NCBI RefSeq assembly: GCF_949987515.2
Contig: NC_082687.1
Location: forward strand, 119,703,838-119,767,837
DNA length: 64,000 nucleotides
Source of the DNA: Delphinus delphis
Lineage: Eukaryota; Chordata; Mammalia; Artiodactyla; Delphinidae
Direction of reading: 5' to 3'
The position numbers and the translations under genes are program-made. Every line of letters starts with the position of its first letter. Within the stretch, counting starts at the first letter, position 1. Below the pieces are notes generated by a model. It was given only the letters and a program-made list of their open reading frames with translations. It was not told where the DNA came from and searched no databases. Positions 1-12,889 of the stretch are shown one piece after another.

Positions 1-234
1 GGAGAATTTGGAAAATACAGAGAACTAAACAATAAACGAAAATCATCAATGATCCCACCGTCCAAAGATAATCATTGCTGTTATTTTAGTGTATGTCTTT
101 CCAATATCTTTAAATTTTGTATATATACTAATTACTATATGTATTACATTTTATGTTGTCTAAATACCATATATTCTGTTATATGTTTTCCTCTCATAGC
201 AATATATATTGTGAATATATTTCAAACTAAATAA

Positions 235-1140
235 ATGCTCTTACAAGATAATTGTTTATCCATATGGAAAAAATTAAATTGGAGCCCTACTTCACACCAT
301 GCACAAAAAAAGGAACTCCACATGCATCTTAAATATGAAAGACAAAGCTTTTAAATCCTTTAAAAGGAAGTATAGGAGAATATATTTATAAATTCAGTGT
401 ATAACTGGATGTTTTTTAAACAAGATAAAAATTCTAATTATAGTATTTCTACTATAATTATAATTCTATTATAATTTCCACTTTTCAGATTTATAAACTC
501 AACTTCATTACAATTAAAACTTCATTAAAACTTCTGTTTATAAAGGTACCATAAAGAAAGTAAAAAGGCAAGCCACACATTGGGAGAAAATATTGATGAT
601 ACTTACAACTGGTAAAGAATCTGGATCCAAGATATATGAAGAACTTTAATAAGAAAAACTCAAATAATCCAATAGAAAAATGGGCAAAAGACAAACAGAC
701 ACTTCACTGAAATGGAACTGTGAATGGCCAACATGCATATAAAACAGTCTCAAAATCTTTTCTTGGGGAAATACAAATTACAATTAAAAGGAGATACATG
801 GGGGTGGGGAGGGGAATTGGATGAAGGCAGTCAAATGGTACAAACTTCATTATAAGATAAATAAGTACTAGGGATGTAATGTACAACATGATAAATACAA
901 TTAACACTCTTTTATATTATATATGAAAGTTGGTAAGAGAGTAAATCCAAAGCGTTCTCATCACAAGAAAATTTTTTTTTCCATTTGTTTAATTTTGTAT
1001 CTATATGAGATGACTGATGTTCACTGAACTTATGATAATCATCTCATGATGTATGTAAGTCAAATCATTATGCTGTACACCTTAAACTTATACAGTGCTG
1101 TATGTTAATTATATCTCAATAAAACTGGAAAAAAGCGATA
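235..1140 (+). mobile_element. Old L1M 3' end
   Basis: Diverged L1 text: accatgcacaaaaaaaggaa, catattgatgatacttac-type blocks, aaaaatgggcaaaagac. The L1 end phrase tatgctgtacaccttaaact followed by an aataaaact tail is near 1125. The start is approximate. Confidence 0.7.
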
Positions 1141-1269
1141 CAATTTTATATCTGAAAAGAGAAAAATTAATAAATCTTATAATGCCAAGTGTTGGAAAGG
1201 ATATGGATCAATGGGACTTTTGTACTTCACTGGCATGAGTACAAGTACAGTAGAGCACTTTGAAAAACA

Positions 1270-1490
1270 AGTCGGCATCATCTTTTTGTAATTGAAGTAC
1301 AGCTGATTTACAATATTATATTAGTTTCAGGTGTACAACACAGTGATTCAATATTCTTATAGAGTACACTGCATTTAAAGTTATTATAAATCAATGGCTA
1401 TCTTTCCCTCTGCCATACAATATATCCTTGCCGCTTATTTTATTCATAGTAGTCTGTATCTCTTAATCCCCTATCAATTTGGCGTTATAT
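1270..1490 (-). mobile_element. Short antisense L1 3' fragment
   Basis: Contains attgaagtacagctgattta and ttcaggtgtacaacacagtg, the reverse complement of an L1 3' UTR, also seen at 30.68 kb. It seems to interrupt an older L1-like stretch. Limits are approximate. Confidence 0.65.
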
Positions 1491-2155
1491 TTTGAAGTTG
1501 GACACTTGCATATCCTTTCACTCAGAAAGGCCACTCCTTGGTATAGGCCCTAGAGAAACTTAGCACATGTGGACCAAGAGACAGACATAGACAAGGTTTA
1601 TAGCAATCTTGTCTGAGACACCAAAAAACCTGGAAACAGTCCAAACAAATACCAACAGAAGAATAGACAAATAAATCATGGTATGTTACACAGTGTAATG
1701 TCATTCTGTTCACTAATGAAATTAATTAATGCAATTAATGAACCATGGCCACACACAACAGTATGGATGAATCTTAGAAGCATAAATGTTGAATGACAAA
1801 TTCAAGTTGCAGACTTCACAAAGTATGAAACTATCCTTATAAGGTTACTAAATAAAAGTAAATCCACAAAATGCATTTTTAGGACTATCTATATTTGTGA
1901 TAAACCTATATTTGAAAAGAAAGCCAAAGCCAGAGGATGAGAAACCCAGACTTCCAGATAGTGACTACCCCTTAGGTGGAGGCAAGGGTGTGGCCTAGGG
2001 AGGGGCACCCATGCAAAGGCAGTGGACAGATAATGTTACCCCTCTCACGGAAGTGGTGGCTTCCTAGGTATGCATGTAATTATACTTCATAATTGACGTG
2101 CTGCACATATTCTTGTGCATATATCAAGCATTAAAAAGACAATAAAGAAAAGAAA
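1491..2155 (+). mobile_element. Old L1-like fragment
   Basis: Fragments such as caaaaaacctggaaacagtc, aatagacaaataaatcatgg and a terminal aaaaagacaataaagaaaag tail fit a mutated L1 ORF2 end and 3' UTR. Assigned by eye only. Confidence 0.5.
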
Positions 2156-2429
2156 AAAAAGTTCTAACTGAAATGCAGATATAGTGAGGGTGGAAAATGT
2201 ACCTCAGTTTTAAGAAAGTATGAATTATGAACCAAAGTGACCCACTAGATGCCAAGGTCAAGTAAAAAGGAGAAATCTAGGATAATTCAAAATGTCTGTC
2301 TCAGAGAATAATGACAGATTGAGAGGGAGCCCATGCTATCAAAAAGGAAAAGCCCATTTTATCAGTCATAATAAAATATGTATAAAACTTGTTGAGTTGT
2401 GTGGAATCCGGACCCCAGGACAGACCTTA

Positions 2430-2545
2430 GGCTGGACTCATTCATTCATTCACCAAATATTTTTAGTGAGCGCCAGCTCTGTGCCAGGTACCATACTAGG
2501 CACTGGAGATGCAACAGTGAATACAATCCCTGCTCCAACGAAACC
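2430..2545 (-). repeat. MIR-like fragment
   Basis: ttcattcaccaaatattt, ctctgtgccaggtaccatac and ggcactggagatgcaaca fit the common ancient mammalian interspersed repeat motif (MIR/L2-type). No function is inferred. Confidence 0.5.
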
Positions 2546-2659
2546 TCACTGGGACAATTCACTGTGGGTGGGATATAATTAAGTTTTGGGGACAATGCAG
2601 GCATATTCCTATAGAAAGAAAAAACAATGAAGTGTTTATCAGTGAAAAGCAGCTTGAAA

Positions 2660-3030
2660 GGCGGTAATACAAATCAGTGGGAAAGAAAAGACTGCTCAAC
2701 AAATAGGGCCTAGACAATGGACTATCCTTACAGGGAAAGTTAAAATTAGACCTTCCTCACACCATATATTAAAGAAGAGAGCCAAATGGACGAAAAATCT
2801 AAATGTGAAAAGCAAAAACTTTGAAAGGAATATGGTGATGTTTCTTGAGAAAGCTAACAGAAAGGATAAGCCATAAGGAAAATGTTGATACATCTGACCA
2901 TATTAGGACAATTTAAAACTTTCATACAAGGAAGAATATCAATAACATGTAATCTTATGTCAGATGGGATTTTTCCTGCTGTCCTGGAATTGTTGATAAA
3001 CCCAAGACTGATGAAAAAGGATGCTAAGTA
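2660..3030 (+). mobile_element. Old L1 fragment, partly echoed at 3.5 kb
   Basis: cagtgggaaagaaaagactg..cctagacaatggactatccttac reads like a mutated L1 ORF2 segment. A second, similar run, cagtgggaaacgataatctt..cttggacaatgggctctcctta, occurs at about 3507-3570. The sequence between the two (3.03-3.45 kb) is not recognised. Confidence 0.45.
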
Positions 3031-3965
3031 CCAGGTCAGCCACCATGGTCTAAGACCACGTTGGCCCCTGCAGCTGGAGCCATCCACCTCCCCTCAGGGC
3101 TTACTGAGACTCACTAGATCAGTATTGAACTTACCAACTACTTTCTCCTCACCTCACATTAGGAAAGAGAGTGAGACATGGGAGGGATCATGGGCTTTGC
3201 GGGGAGAGAGGTTATTCTCTCCCTTACCTGTGTGGAAGGGAGAAGGTGCAGCCCGCCTCCTAGAAGCGAAGGGAAGAAGGAAATCCAAGGCAATGTAAAG
3301 TTTAGGGTTGCCTGTACGAAAGGGAGCCTGGCATCCTGCTTCCAATTAGATGGCTGTTCCAGCAGGCTTGCTGGCCTGATCCTGGTAATTTAGTCAGAAA
3401 GGAAAAAGAACTGTGATAAGAGAGGAACAGCCATTGGGTCAACCTGTACTCTCAATATTTGACAAACAGAGACAAATGTCCACTATGTTGGATGGAATAC
3501 ACATCAGTGGGAAACGATAATCTTTTCAATAAATTGGGGCTTGGACAATGGGCTCTCCTTATGGGAAAGGTGAAAATTAGATCCACACCTCAAGTGAGAG
3601 CCAGATCTCTGCATCAGGGAGCTGTGCATCGCCTTCTCAAACCCTTTAAACGTGCCCCCGCCCAGTTAGACAGGCAGCAGTTTGGTGACGGCCACAAGCA
3701 GGACATCAGGATTTGATCAGTGTTAGAGCACTAGTGACGAACAACAAGGAAGAGACTGCAACCTGCAGTTAACTCAAGGGAAAAATGTTTACCTTTCAGC
3801 TTCTTCCCCTTGCCTCTCCACATAGCACAGGATGAACACCTAGAAGAGCTAACAGGAGGAGGTGTGGACAAAGCAGACCACAGCCTTCAGCCACTGGAAT
3901 CACCTTCAGAGGTTTAGCTTGTGCTATAGGAGTGAGGAGAAGAGTGCTAGATTGATTTGGAGAGG

Positions 3966-3968
3966 TTT

Positions 3969-4008
<40 letters not shown>

Positions 4009-4025
4009 TTTTTCTCTCTCTCTCA
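3966..4025 (+). repeat. (TTTC)n / (CT)n microsatellite
   Basis: About ten ttct/tttc units followed by tctctctctctc. Directly next to it is the T-rich tail of an antisense SINE. A pyrimidine-only strand over about 55 bases. Confidence 0.95.
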
Positions 4026-4029
4026 ATAA

Positions 4030-4172
4030 TTTTTATTTATTTACTTATTTATTTACTTATTTTTGGCCCTGCAGCATGGCCTGCAGGATCTTAGTTCCCC
4101 CACCAGGGATTGAACCCCGGCCCTCAGCAGTGAAAGCACCAAGTTCTAACCACTGACTGCCAGGGAATTCTC
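4030..4172 (-). mobile_element. Short artiodactyl/cetacean tRNA-derived SINE
   Basis: Antisense copy with gcaggatcttagttccccc, agggattgaaccccggccc and ccagggaattc. Several mutations mark it as an older subfamily than the CHR copies with intact ggcttccctggtgg heads. Confidence 0.85.
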
Positions 4173-4429
4173 AAGTTTCAAAATAAACATAACTATCTCT
4201 TTAATTACAAACATGAGACTTTCTAATAACCCAAAGTCACTGGAAAGTTATGGAGCCTTGACAAGGTGTTGTAAAGGGCTCCTCCATTCAGTGGAAAAGA
4301 AGAGTTCAAAAGAAGACAGTTAGTGGGAAATTATTGAAAACAAAGTCACTTTCATACATTCACAGGCTGCGACTCCTTAGTGAACCATTACATGAAGTTA
4401 AAAGACAAACCAAAGAGGGAGACAGGCTG

Positions 4430-5790
4430 CTTGCAAAACATACTGACCAAGGATCAGTATCCAGGACATGATAGAATTTTGACAAGTCACTAAGGTAAAG
4501 ACAAACAGCCAAGTAGAATTAGGAAAAAGAATTTAAATTCACAAGAAAGGAAAACTGAATGACCAACAAATGTATGAAAAGATGTTCAATCTCATTGGTA
4601 ATCAGAGAAGAGTACATTTAAAAAATTAATACCAATTCACACATATACGTTTGGCAAACGTTTTTTCTTTTGAAAAAAATTCAAACGCACAGAAAAGTTG
4701 AAAGTAAAATAAAGGGACTTCAGACTTTTCACCTTGATTCACGAATGTTAGAAATTTGCCACATTTGCTTATCTTGCTCCCTGTGTCTATTATGATTATA
4801 TTGCTAAAGCATTTGAAAATAATTTTCAGACATCATGTCATTTTATCCCTAAATATTTCCATGAGTATTTTCTAAGAATGTTCTCTTATATAACCATGCT
4901 ACAATGATCAAACTTTAGAAAAATTAACATGGATCAAACTGTCTCATTTTCCCAATCAAGGATCACATGTTGCTTTTAGATGTCATGTATCTTCAGTCTC
5001 CTTTAATCTGGAACAGCTCCTTGGCCTTTCCTTGTCTTTCATGATGCTGACGTTTTTGAAGTATAAAGGGAAGTTGTTTTGTAGTTTAAATTTAAAAATT
5101 TAAAAATTCTGATAATACCAAGTTCTTGTGAGAACATTGGGAAACTCTTATACCCTGTTACTGGAAATAGAAATTGATATTACCACTCCCAGGTACACAA
5201 CCCGGAAAAACACTTACAAATGTGCAAAAGGAGACATTTACTAGAATGTTCAATACAGCATTATTTATAATAGGCAAAAATGGAAAATAAGCTAAATTTT
5301 CGTCAACAGAGGAATAAACAAAAATTGTGTATTCATACAATGGGATATTATAGAACAGTTAGAATGAAAAACAAGACATATGTGTATCAATATAGATAAT
5401 TCTCAAAAATATAAAGATAAGTGAAAAAACCAGAATATGTAATGTTATTTATGTATATTTCAAAACCACATAAAACTAGTATCAATACATAATGGTATGA
5501 ATATACTTATGTAAATAATAAAGTATACGTGGGAAGAACATACAAGAACTTCAAGATAGTGAAGATCACTGGGGAGGGATGAAAGCCAATGTAATAGAGT
5601 AGGGGTATTTTAGTTGTATCAAAATTTCCTTACAAAAAAGATCCGAAAAGAATATGGCAAAATGTTAATATTTATTAAAGTAGGATGGTAGTGACATAGA
5701 TGTCCAACAGGACATTTTGTGATACCTTTCTGTGTTTGAAATAGTCCATAATCAAAATTTAAAATATAATAAAATAAAAACAATTAAAAT
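4430..5790 (+). mobile_element. Old L1M pieces with an inner unassigned LINE-like block
   Basis: 4430-4640 and 5095-5790 read as mutated L1 ORF2 end (aaaagatgttcaatctcatt, cagcattatttataataggc, tggaatattac-type block). The middle 4.65-5.08 kb (cacatgttgcttttagatgtc, cctttaatctggaacagctc) matches a repeat I remember from mammalian L1M 3' regions. Limits are approximate. Confidence 0.6.
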
Positions 5791-6092
5791 ACTCTTATAA
5801 ATAGGTTTTTAATGCTGCCTAGCAAATCGATGTGCCTCGCTAGCCTGGGCATTCATTCCATCTTCAGTAGCCAACAGTCATTCGGTCATGATAAACAAAT
5901 ATTTTTCACTTTTACAAACAAAGCTGTAAAAACTTCATGTTGTAAAGAAACTGAGAATAACTCAGGGCTTATAAGGGTCTTATTTAGTACCATTCAGAAG
6001 TGCATTATTTAGAAATACTATCTCCAGAAAAAATGAAACTTCTAAAAATGGAAATGAGGCAGAAGTTTGGAGTAAAAAACTTAGGAATTTGA

Positions 6093-6307
6093 GGGGCTTC
6101 CCTGGTGGCGTAGTGGTTGAGAGTCCGCCTGCCGATGCAGGGGACGCGGGTTCGTGCCCTGCTCCGGGAGGATCCCACATGCCGCAGAGCGGCTGGGCCT
6201 GTGAGCCATGGTCGCTGAGCCTGCGCATCCGGAGCCTGTGCTCCGCAACGGGAGAGGCCACAACAGTGAGAGGCCTGCGTACCACAAAAAAAAAAAAAAA
6301 AAAAAAA
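6093..6307 (+). mobile_element. CHR SINE, short class
   Basis: ggggcttccctggtggcgta head, gcgggttcgtgccc B-box region, ctccgcaacgggagaggcca body and a long A tail. The flanking duplication gaatttga is at 6085-6092 and 6314-6321. Confidence 0.94.
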
Positions 6308-6329
6308 CCCTATGAATTTGAATGTAGGC

Positions 6330-6500
6330 CTTTATTTACTAGCTGAGTGAATTAAAGGTGCTTAAACTCTTTAAGCTTCCATTTCCTCATTTATAAAATG
6401 GGGGTAATAAAACTCAACTAATAAGTTGTACAGATTAAATAATCAAATGCATGTAAAAAGCATAGTTCCTGCTTAGAAAAGGACAGCTCTTGTTGGCATT
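6330..6500 (+). repeat. MIR (sense, degenerate)
   Basis: ccatttcctcatttataaaatggggg followed by taataaaactcaac and tagttcctgctt keep the order of the MIR consensus. Confidence 0.65.
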
Positions 6501-9191
6501 ACTTATAAAGTTTGAGGACTAAGATACTGCTACCCATATTCCCTAGCATAATACTCTAAAACATTTATGTAACATTATCCAAAACCACACTTAGAAAGTC
6601 TATGAAAACTTACATTTACTGCCAGAAGGGACAATAACAGGAAAATAAAATATTTTAAACATTCATATAGTGTTCAAGTTCCCTAGAAATATCCTGAACA
6701 AAACTATTCAGATTAAATTCTCTCATTGAAGGGAAAAGAAGAGGGCATATTCATCTCCGTTTCATCTTTAACCCACAGGGAAAATGGTAGTTATAGGCTT
6801 AAATTTTTCCCTTCAAAATTTGATGTGTTTTAAGCTTTCCGTGCATCCCACAAAAATGTTCACCTTAATATTTATAGCTTAAATATACTTTTCTACCACT
6901 GCACCAAGTTGGAGTCTCTCTAAAAGGCAAGAAGACACCTGCTATTGGGCTGAAATCAGTTTCCCCACATATGACACTACCTGGTAATAGTCCATCCCTT
7001 AGTTCACATTGGAAAGATAACTGATGTGAATTCCAAAATGATTTGCAGCTCAGAGAAGGTGCAAAGTTTAGCCATTTCCATTCTATTAGGTAGCTTGTCT
7101 GGTGAGCCCAAGGCAGTATTGTATAGCAGTTGAGAAAGTAGGCTACAAGGACAAATAGCTTGGACTTGAGTGTGTTTTGAGCTATTTACAAACAATCAAA
7201 TCTTGGTGACAATCTGTGTAGTGGAAATGTTAGCATCTATTTTATAAAAGATAATACAAGTTAATTACATAGAAGGTGCTCAATTAATGTAACTATTATT
7301 CTTATTATCATTTATGTTTCTTTTACAAAGAAAATTTTGATTAACCCATCTTAATAATGCTGGTACTATAGGCAAAGATCATGAAACTTGTGAGTAATAA
7401 GTAAAAGTATCATTTAAAATATTATCTTTACCTCAATTTCTGATGGATTCTTTAATCAAAGCCAGTACCACAAATTAAATCGATCAATAACAGAATCATC
7501 TTCTTTCCCTCTTGGTCAAATTGCTAACTAATGCAACAGAAGTCTATAAATTAACTTCCACATTCCACATACCTCCAGAAATTATCCATATTTCTCAATA
7601 TGAGCGTGTGAGTCACTGTTTAAGGAAGACATTGTAATATTATTGAGTGGACTATGGATTTCCTCTATCCAAGGTGTGGAAAGCTTGGTCCTAGTTACCT
7701 CAAACATTATCTCCTGCAAACAAATCCAAGTTCATTTCTCAGCCCTCCATTAAGACTGGGAGAAGGAATGAGATTCGGATGGTTGCATATGTGTGTATGC
7801 TCTGCCTTTCCAGAAAGCATCAAAGCTTTTCTTTTCACGTGCTTATTTTTTACTGATTCAAATTCAACTAACAATTGTTAAGTAATCTATCAGATACTTT
7901 TACATTTATTTCCTCATTTACTCTTACAGAGAAACCAAATTTGACTGACATCGGTAGATTCTATAATCTGAATTTTAGCAACCTATAAAGTGTGACTATA
8001 AGGTAATAAGATTGATTTGGACAAACACAAAGAACTTGGAGGTAGAGAGCAGAATTTTAGGGAGGGAAGGGTCCTTGGAAATCATGTGTTTTTCATTTTT
8101 TCATACCACTCATTGTGACATACATACCCTGACAGATCACCATTGCACAGCCTCTGAATAAACATCTGTGATTCAGACCCCGCTACTTTTTCCAGACAGT
8201 TGGTTTGGTCTATTTTTGGACAACTGTAGCTGTTAAAAAATTCCTTTGTATTGAGTCAAAATCTGCTTCATTGTACTTTCTAACTACTGGTCGAAGTTTT
8301 GTTCTTTGGAGAAACAGAGAATAGATTTCCGTCTTCTTCTACTTGATCAGCTTTCAAATATTTTCCTCCTCTGGGTTTCCCTGGGTTCCCATACCATTTT
8401 ATATATATCTCACTTATACCACATAGCCATATCCCAAGGTTGTATGAACGTTCACCTACTTTTTTCTTTCCTTCCCTTCCTTCCACCTCCATGCTGCCCT
8501 TCCACTCCAGTGGAGAGATCCTTGAAGCCATGGACTGTATATTTGTAGTCTTACAACATAAGACCATGCATAACAGAGGATATCCTGAATGGGTCATGAA
8601 GCTTAAGGTGAATTCCTTATATTACCATGTACTTCCAGTAAAATCAAGACTACATGAATTAGATCAGAGACCATCATGTGGGCTGAAGACAGTCTAACAC
8701 TATCTGAGCCAGAGGTGTTCCCAAGCCAAAGAAGGTTGTTAAAGCAGAGCTGCCACAGAACAGAGCAGAGAGATAAGAACCTACAGCCCAGCTTTGGTGG
8801 AGGCTTACAATATATTCTCATTTCTCAAGGTCATATTAGCATATCTATGTACTTTTAACTTGAATTAACACAGGTATTCATGAGCAGAATTCAATCATAG
8901 CTATCCCTCCAAGGCTTTATGTTCTACAGAAAAATCATTCCCAGTTTTTCAAAAAAATTCTTTATATACATAAAAATTACCTCTGCATGCTTGTAATAAT
9001 TAATGTTAATATAAATAATACTGCCATTAATTAAGGCACCTAAAAATTTTTCCTTTGTTGCCCTTTGAGACACATCTGAATCTCTTGTCTTTGAAGTAAT
9101 TGTCATGGAGAGGAAACATTCATTTGAATGTAAAACATGTAAGATGATGACCTGATTGGTGATGGCCACATATTTTTTGAAGGTGGATATA

Positions 9192-9311
9192 ACTTTTTTT
9201 TTTGCCGAGCCCTGCGGCTTGTGGGATCCTAGTTCCCCAACCAGGGATCAAACCTGCGCCCCCTGCAGTGGAAGCGCAGAATCTTAACCACTGAACCGCC
9301 AGGGAAGTCCC
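9192..9311 (-). mobile_element. Short artiodactyl/cetacean tRNA-derived SINE
   Basis: Antisense: T tail, then gtgggatcctagttccccaa, agggatcaaacctgcgcccc, taaccactgaaccgccaggg and aagtcc. No convincing target duplication was found. Confidence 0.9.
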
Positions 9312-11250
9312 AGGATGTGATTATTTTTGAAAAAATGTGAAGTCAGATGGCACTGTCTTGTTAATAAGGTGAATGATTAGCTGAGTTCAGGACTGAGAAA
9401 GTAACAAAGCACTTTTTTGTGTCTTATAAACTAATTATAGAAGTAACTCTTTAGAGATATTCCAAAAATATTCTGATCTGTGATATAAACCATTAGAATT
9501 AGTGTATTCCAAAGGTCACCCCTTTGAAGGAAAAATCCCCATTTAGCAGATTAAGATTTGGAATTTCTTTAAGGTAAATCACATAATCATACTACATGAA
9601 ACAAAAATTCATAACAAATAAACCAATTGTTATCACTCATGGAGTTCATAACAGGTAGATTTTTATCTAAATGTAATCAAGACATTTATATGAAGTTTGG
9701 GGTATATATAGATGATTGAGACTTTTTCCCTCAGTTTCTCTTTTTCTGCTATCACTTTTGGGGAGCTACAGAAGACTATGCCACAGGCACAGGGAATTCT
9801 TCTCTTTAGAAAATACGAAATATACAGGATTCTGGAATCTCTAGGCATTTAGCAAGGATCATCTCATGCGGAGGCATAGCCATTTTCAATTTAACAATAT
9901 ACTTAGAAGTTTCTCCACTTCTTCCAAATCACTCAAAAGCAATAAGGAGAATAGGAAACAGAAACACTAACTCCCTCATTAATGAGACTTAAAGGAATCC
10001 ATATTCTTTTTTAGAAAGGTTATATGTAAAGGTCAAATGGGGATATGGAGAAATGCCAAGAGCAGACATTCATGGCTGAGAATGTCCTTGACCTTTTGAT
10101 ACAAAGGCTACAGAAGCTTAGAATTATAGGGCTGAAGGAGAAATTATAAAGAAAAGCCATAATTGCTAGAAGTACTTTGTGAGTGAGGTGGAGAGGGAGA
10201 GTCTGCCTTGTGAACAATCCTGCAGTGCTATTTTTGACAAGAGATAATAAAGAATAAGTTGAACTCACATACACAATGCTGTGCCTAAAGGCAAATTCCT
10301 ACTAGTCTGGGACGGGCGCCCTGGAATTCTCTGGCCCGACTCCAACCTCCTGAAACCAGCTGGTCCGAGAAGAACTTACTTCATTCAAAACTGAGTAATA
10401 GTCAGTAAGGAATCTATAAAACATATACACTAAGACAGTCCAAGGAAAAAAGGAAACTAACAAATAGCAAATAGAGAACACTCACTAGAAAAATGCTAAA
10501 GAAGAGATGAAAACACATAACACCATTATTGAAACATAATCTTTTAAAAATAGGGACCAATCATGTCTTCAAAATAAGAGCACAAGGAAAATATGGTAAG
10601 TCAAAGTAGGAAATGATATATAAGTTGGAAAATCTCAAGAAGAGGAGGAAGAAAAAAATTAAATCATCACAGAAATGAAAGATATATTTGAAGCAGCACA
10701 TATGAAGACAGACAGGAATAAAAGACAGGATGGGAAAAAAAGGAGCCAAAGAGAGAAATGGATGAAAAATTCAAAAGGAATAGAGAAAAAAAGATTCAGC
10801 AGGCATCTAATTGGTATCTCTGAAGATGAGACCTCAAATAATGGAACAGAAAAAATATTTCAAGGTATAATTCAAGGAAATTTTTCAGAAATAAAAGAAG
10901 ACTTGAATGTACAATTTGAAAGGACATACTCCATGCTAGGAAAAATTCATGCAGATCCACCTACAGAACAATCAATTGCAAGTTATTGGATTCAAAAGAT
11001 AAACAAAGAAAATTTGGGCATTCAAATCAAAATCTCAGGTCAACTATATGAGAGAAATAATCAGGCTGGCCTCAAACTTTTCCATATCAACATTCCATTC
11101 TAGGAGCATTGGAGCAATGTTTACAAATACATCAAGAAAATAAAGTCATATCTAAGAATTTTACAGCTAGTTAATATGAATATATAGAAAATAGGAAACA
11201 GTTTAGGACATGAAAGAACTCAGAGAACATAGTTCCCATGAGCTCTTTTT

Positions 11251-11441
11251 TTTTTTTTTTTCCCGGTACGCGGGCCTCTCACTGTTGTGGCCTCTCCCAT
11301 TGCGGAGCGCAGGCTCAGCAGCCATGGCTCATGGGCCCAGATGCTCCGGGGCATGTGGGATCTTCCCGGACCGGGGCACAAACCCGTGTCCCCTGCATCG
11401 GCAGGCGGACTCTCAACCACTGCGCCACCAGGGAAGCCCCC
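11251..11441 (-). mobile_element. CHR SINE, short class
   Basis: Antisense copy (cgcgggcctctcactgttgt ... ccaccagggaagcccc) with a perfect 15-base duplication, ccatgagctcttttt, at 11236-11250 and 11442-11456. Part of the T run belongs to the duplication. Confidence 0.95.
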
Positions 11442-11595
11442 CCATGAGCTCTTTTTGAAGAAACTGGAGGAAGACAAACTTTACCTGACAAAGAGATTAA
11501 TGGAAAATTAAGGCCAAAAGACTGGTGGTGAGTACTGACTGTTTAGCTGTGGGACTAAAACTAAAACAAATGTGAATTATAATCTTACAAGGTAG

Positions 11596-12184
11596 TGAAG
11601 GGGATCAGAAAATATCACCCTCAAATATATCACTTTGACATAGGATTACTTTGAGCTGAAGGCAATTAAGAAGCAGAAGACACAGAAGGAGCTCACTGCC
11701 TTCTTCCCAACTGCCCAAGAACAGGACATAAATTTCCCTTTGTGAAGGTCTTCCCCCTCCCCTCTCCCATACCAAGAGGAAGAGAAACAAGCATCACCAC
11801 TAGAAACAGAAAGTTGGCTCAGAGATGGCTCTGCACAAACACAAACCTTACTACAGTAACCCTAATCTTCCATTAATTTCCCCATATATATACTCACGTT
11901 CCCACAATTTACCACCCCTGGGAGCCCAAAGACATCCTCTTTCCTTTGTCTTGTCACTTCTCCACAATTCATTGCCCTTTTTAGGATGATATATAAGCCT
12001 CAATTTCTAACTACCCCTTTGAGTTACTCATCACAAAATTCTCCCATGTGTTTGTACTTTGCATGCATAAATAAACTCTGGTTTTTTTTTTCTTCTGTTA
12101 ATCTGCCTTTTGTTAGTTTAATTCACAGGCCCCAGCTACAGAACCTAATGGGTAGAGGAAAGGTTTTCTTGTTCCACCCCTACA
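11596..12184 (+). mobile_element. Candidate solo LTR of an old endogenous retrovirus (ERV1-like)
   Basis: From tgaaggggatcag to about cccctaca. It shows LTR-like features: gatatataagcctcaat (TATA-like), a gcataaataaactctgg polyadenylation signal at about 12067 and a U5-like run (cttctgttaatctgcctt, aacctaatgggtagaggaaa). No matching target duplication and no internal retroviral genes are seen. The class is a judgement from recall. Confidence 0.55.
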
Positions 12185-12889
12185 ATTCTAATGATTTAAC
12201 TAGCAAAAGCTGGGAGGAGGAGGGGGAAATGGTGAAAGATAAAATAAATATACTGATTTTTTCATATTTTATAGCTGGAGGGTCAAAAGATAAAACTTGA
12301 AACTTATAAATCAAATAACAGATATAAGTATGTGTAAAGCACCAAGACAAATAATATAATCCACTTTGGCAGAGACTGCCAGTTCTCTTCCCTGGTTTTT
12401 TAGCTCAGCACACGGCCACTAGGAATTAAGACTTATTTTGCAGCCTCCATTGCAGACATGCTGTTTGTGTAACTTTACAGAAGTTCCTTACAGGAAGGAG
12501 GCATCTTTCTTCCCTATCACTGTCTGACTATATTTTGGAATGCAGATATAATAGCCAGAGCTCCAGTAGCTTTCTTGAACTGTAAGATCATGTTAGAATG
12601 AAAGCCAATCATGACAGAGTAATATTATAGAAACAGCCTGGGACCCTGACAGTGGTGGGTACCATACCAGCCCTGGAATGACCACCTCCAGAATTCTTGA
12701 AGAGAAGAGAGAAGCACATTTCTATGTTCTTTCAGCTATTAGTGGTTGGTATTTGGTGGTTCTGTGTGATTTGCACCACTTAATCCTAATTAATATGAAC
12801 ACTCTGAGGACTACTTTAAAGTGATATTGGGTACACGAATGAAGATCTGAACAAATGGAAAGGTGTGTCATATTCTTGAAAAGGAAGAC

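Noticed and set aside
2882..3298. A 138-codon plus-strand frame at 2.9-3.3 kb as a possible small gene.
   Set aside because: It starts inside an old L1 fragment and runs into unassigned sequence; no domain, no conserved start context, and an overlapping antisense frame is equally open.
3796..4026. A frame encoding a lysine/glutamate-rich repeat protein.
   Set aside because: It is simply the translation of the (TTTC)n microsatellite next to a SINE.
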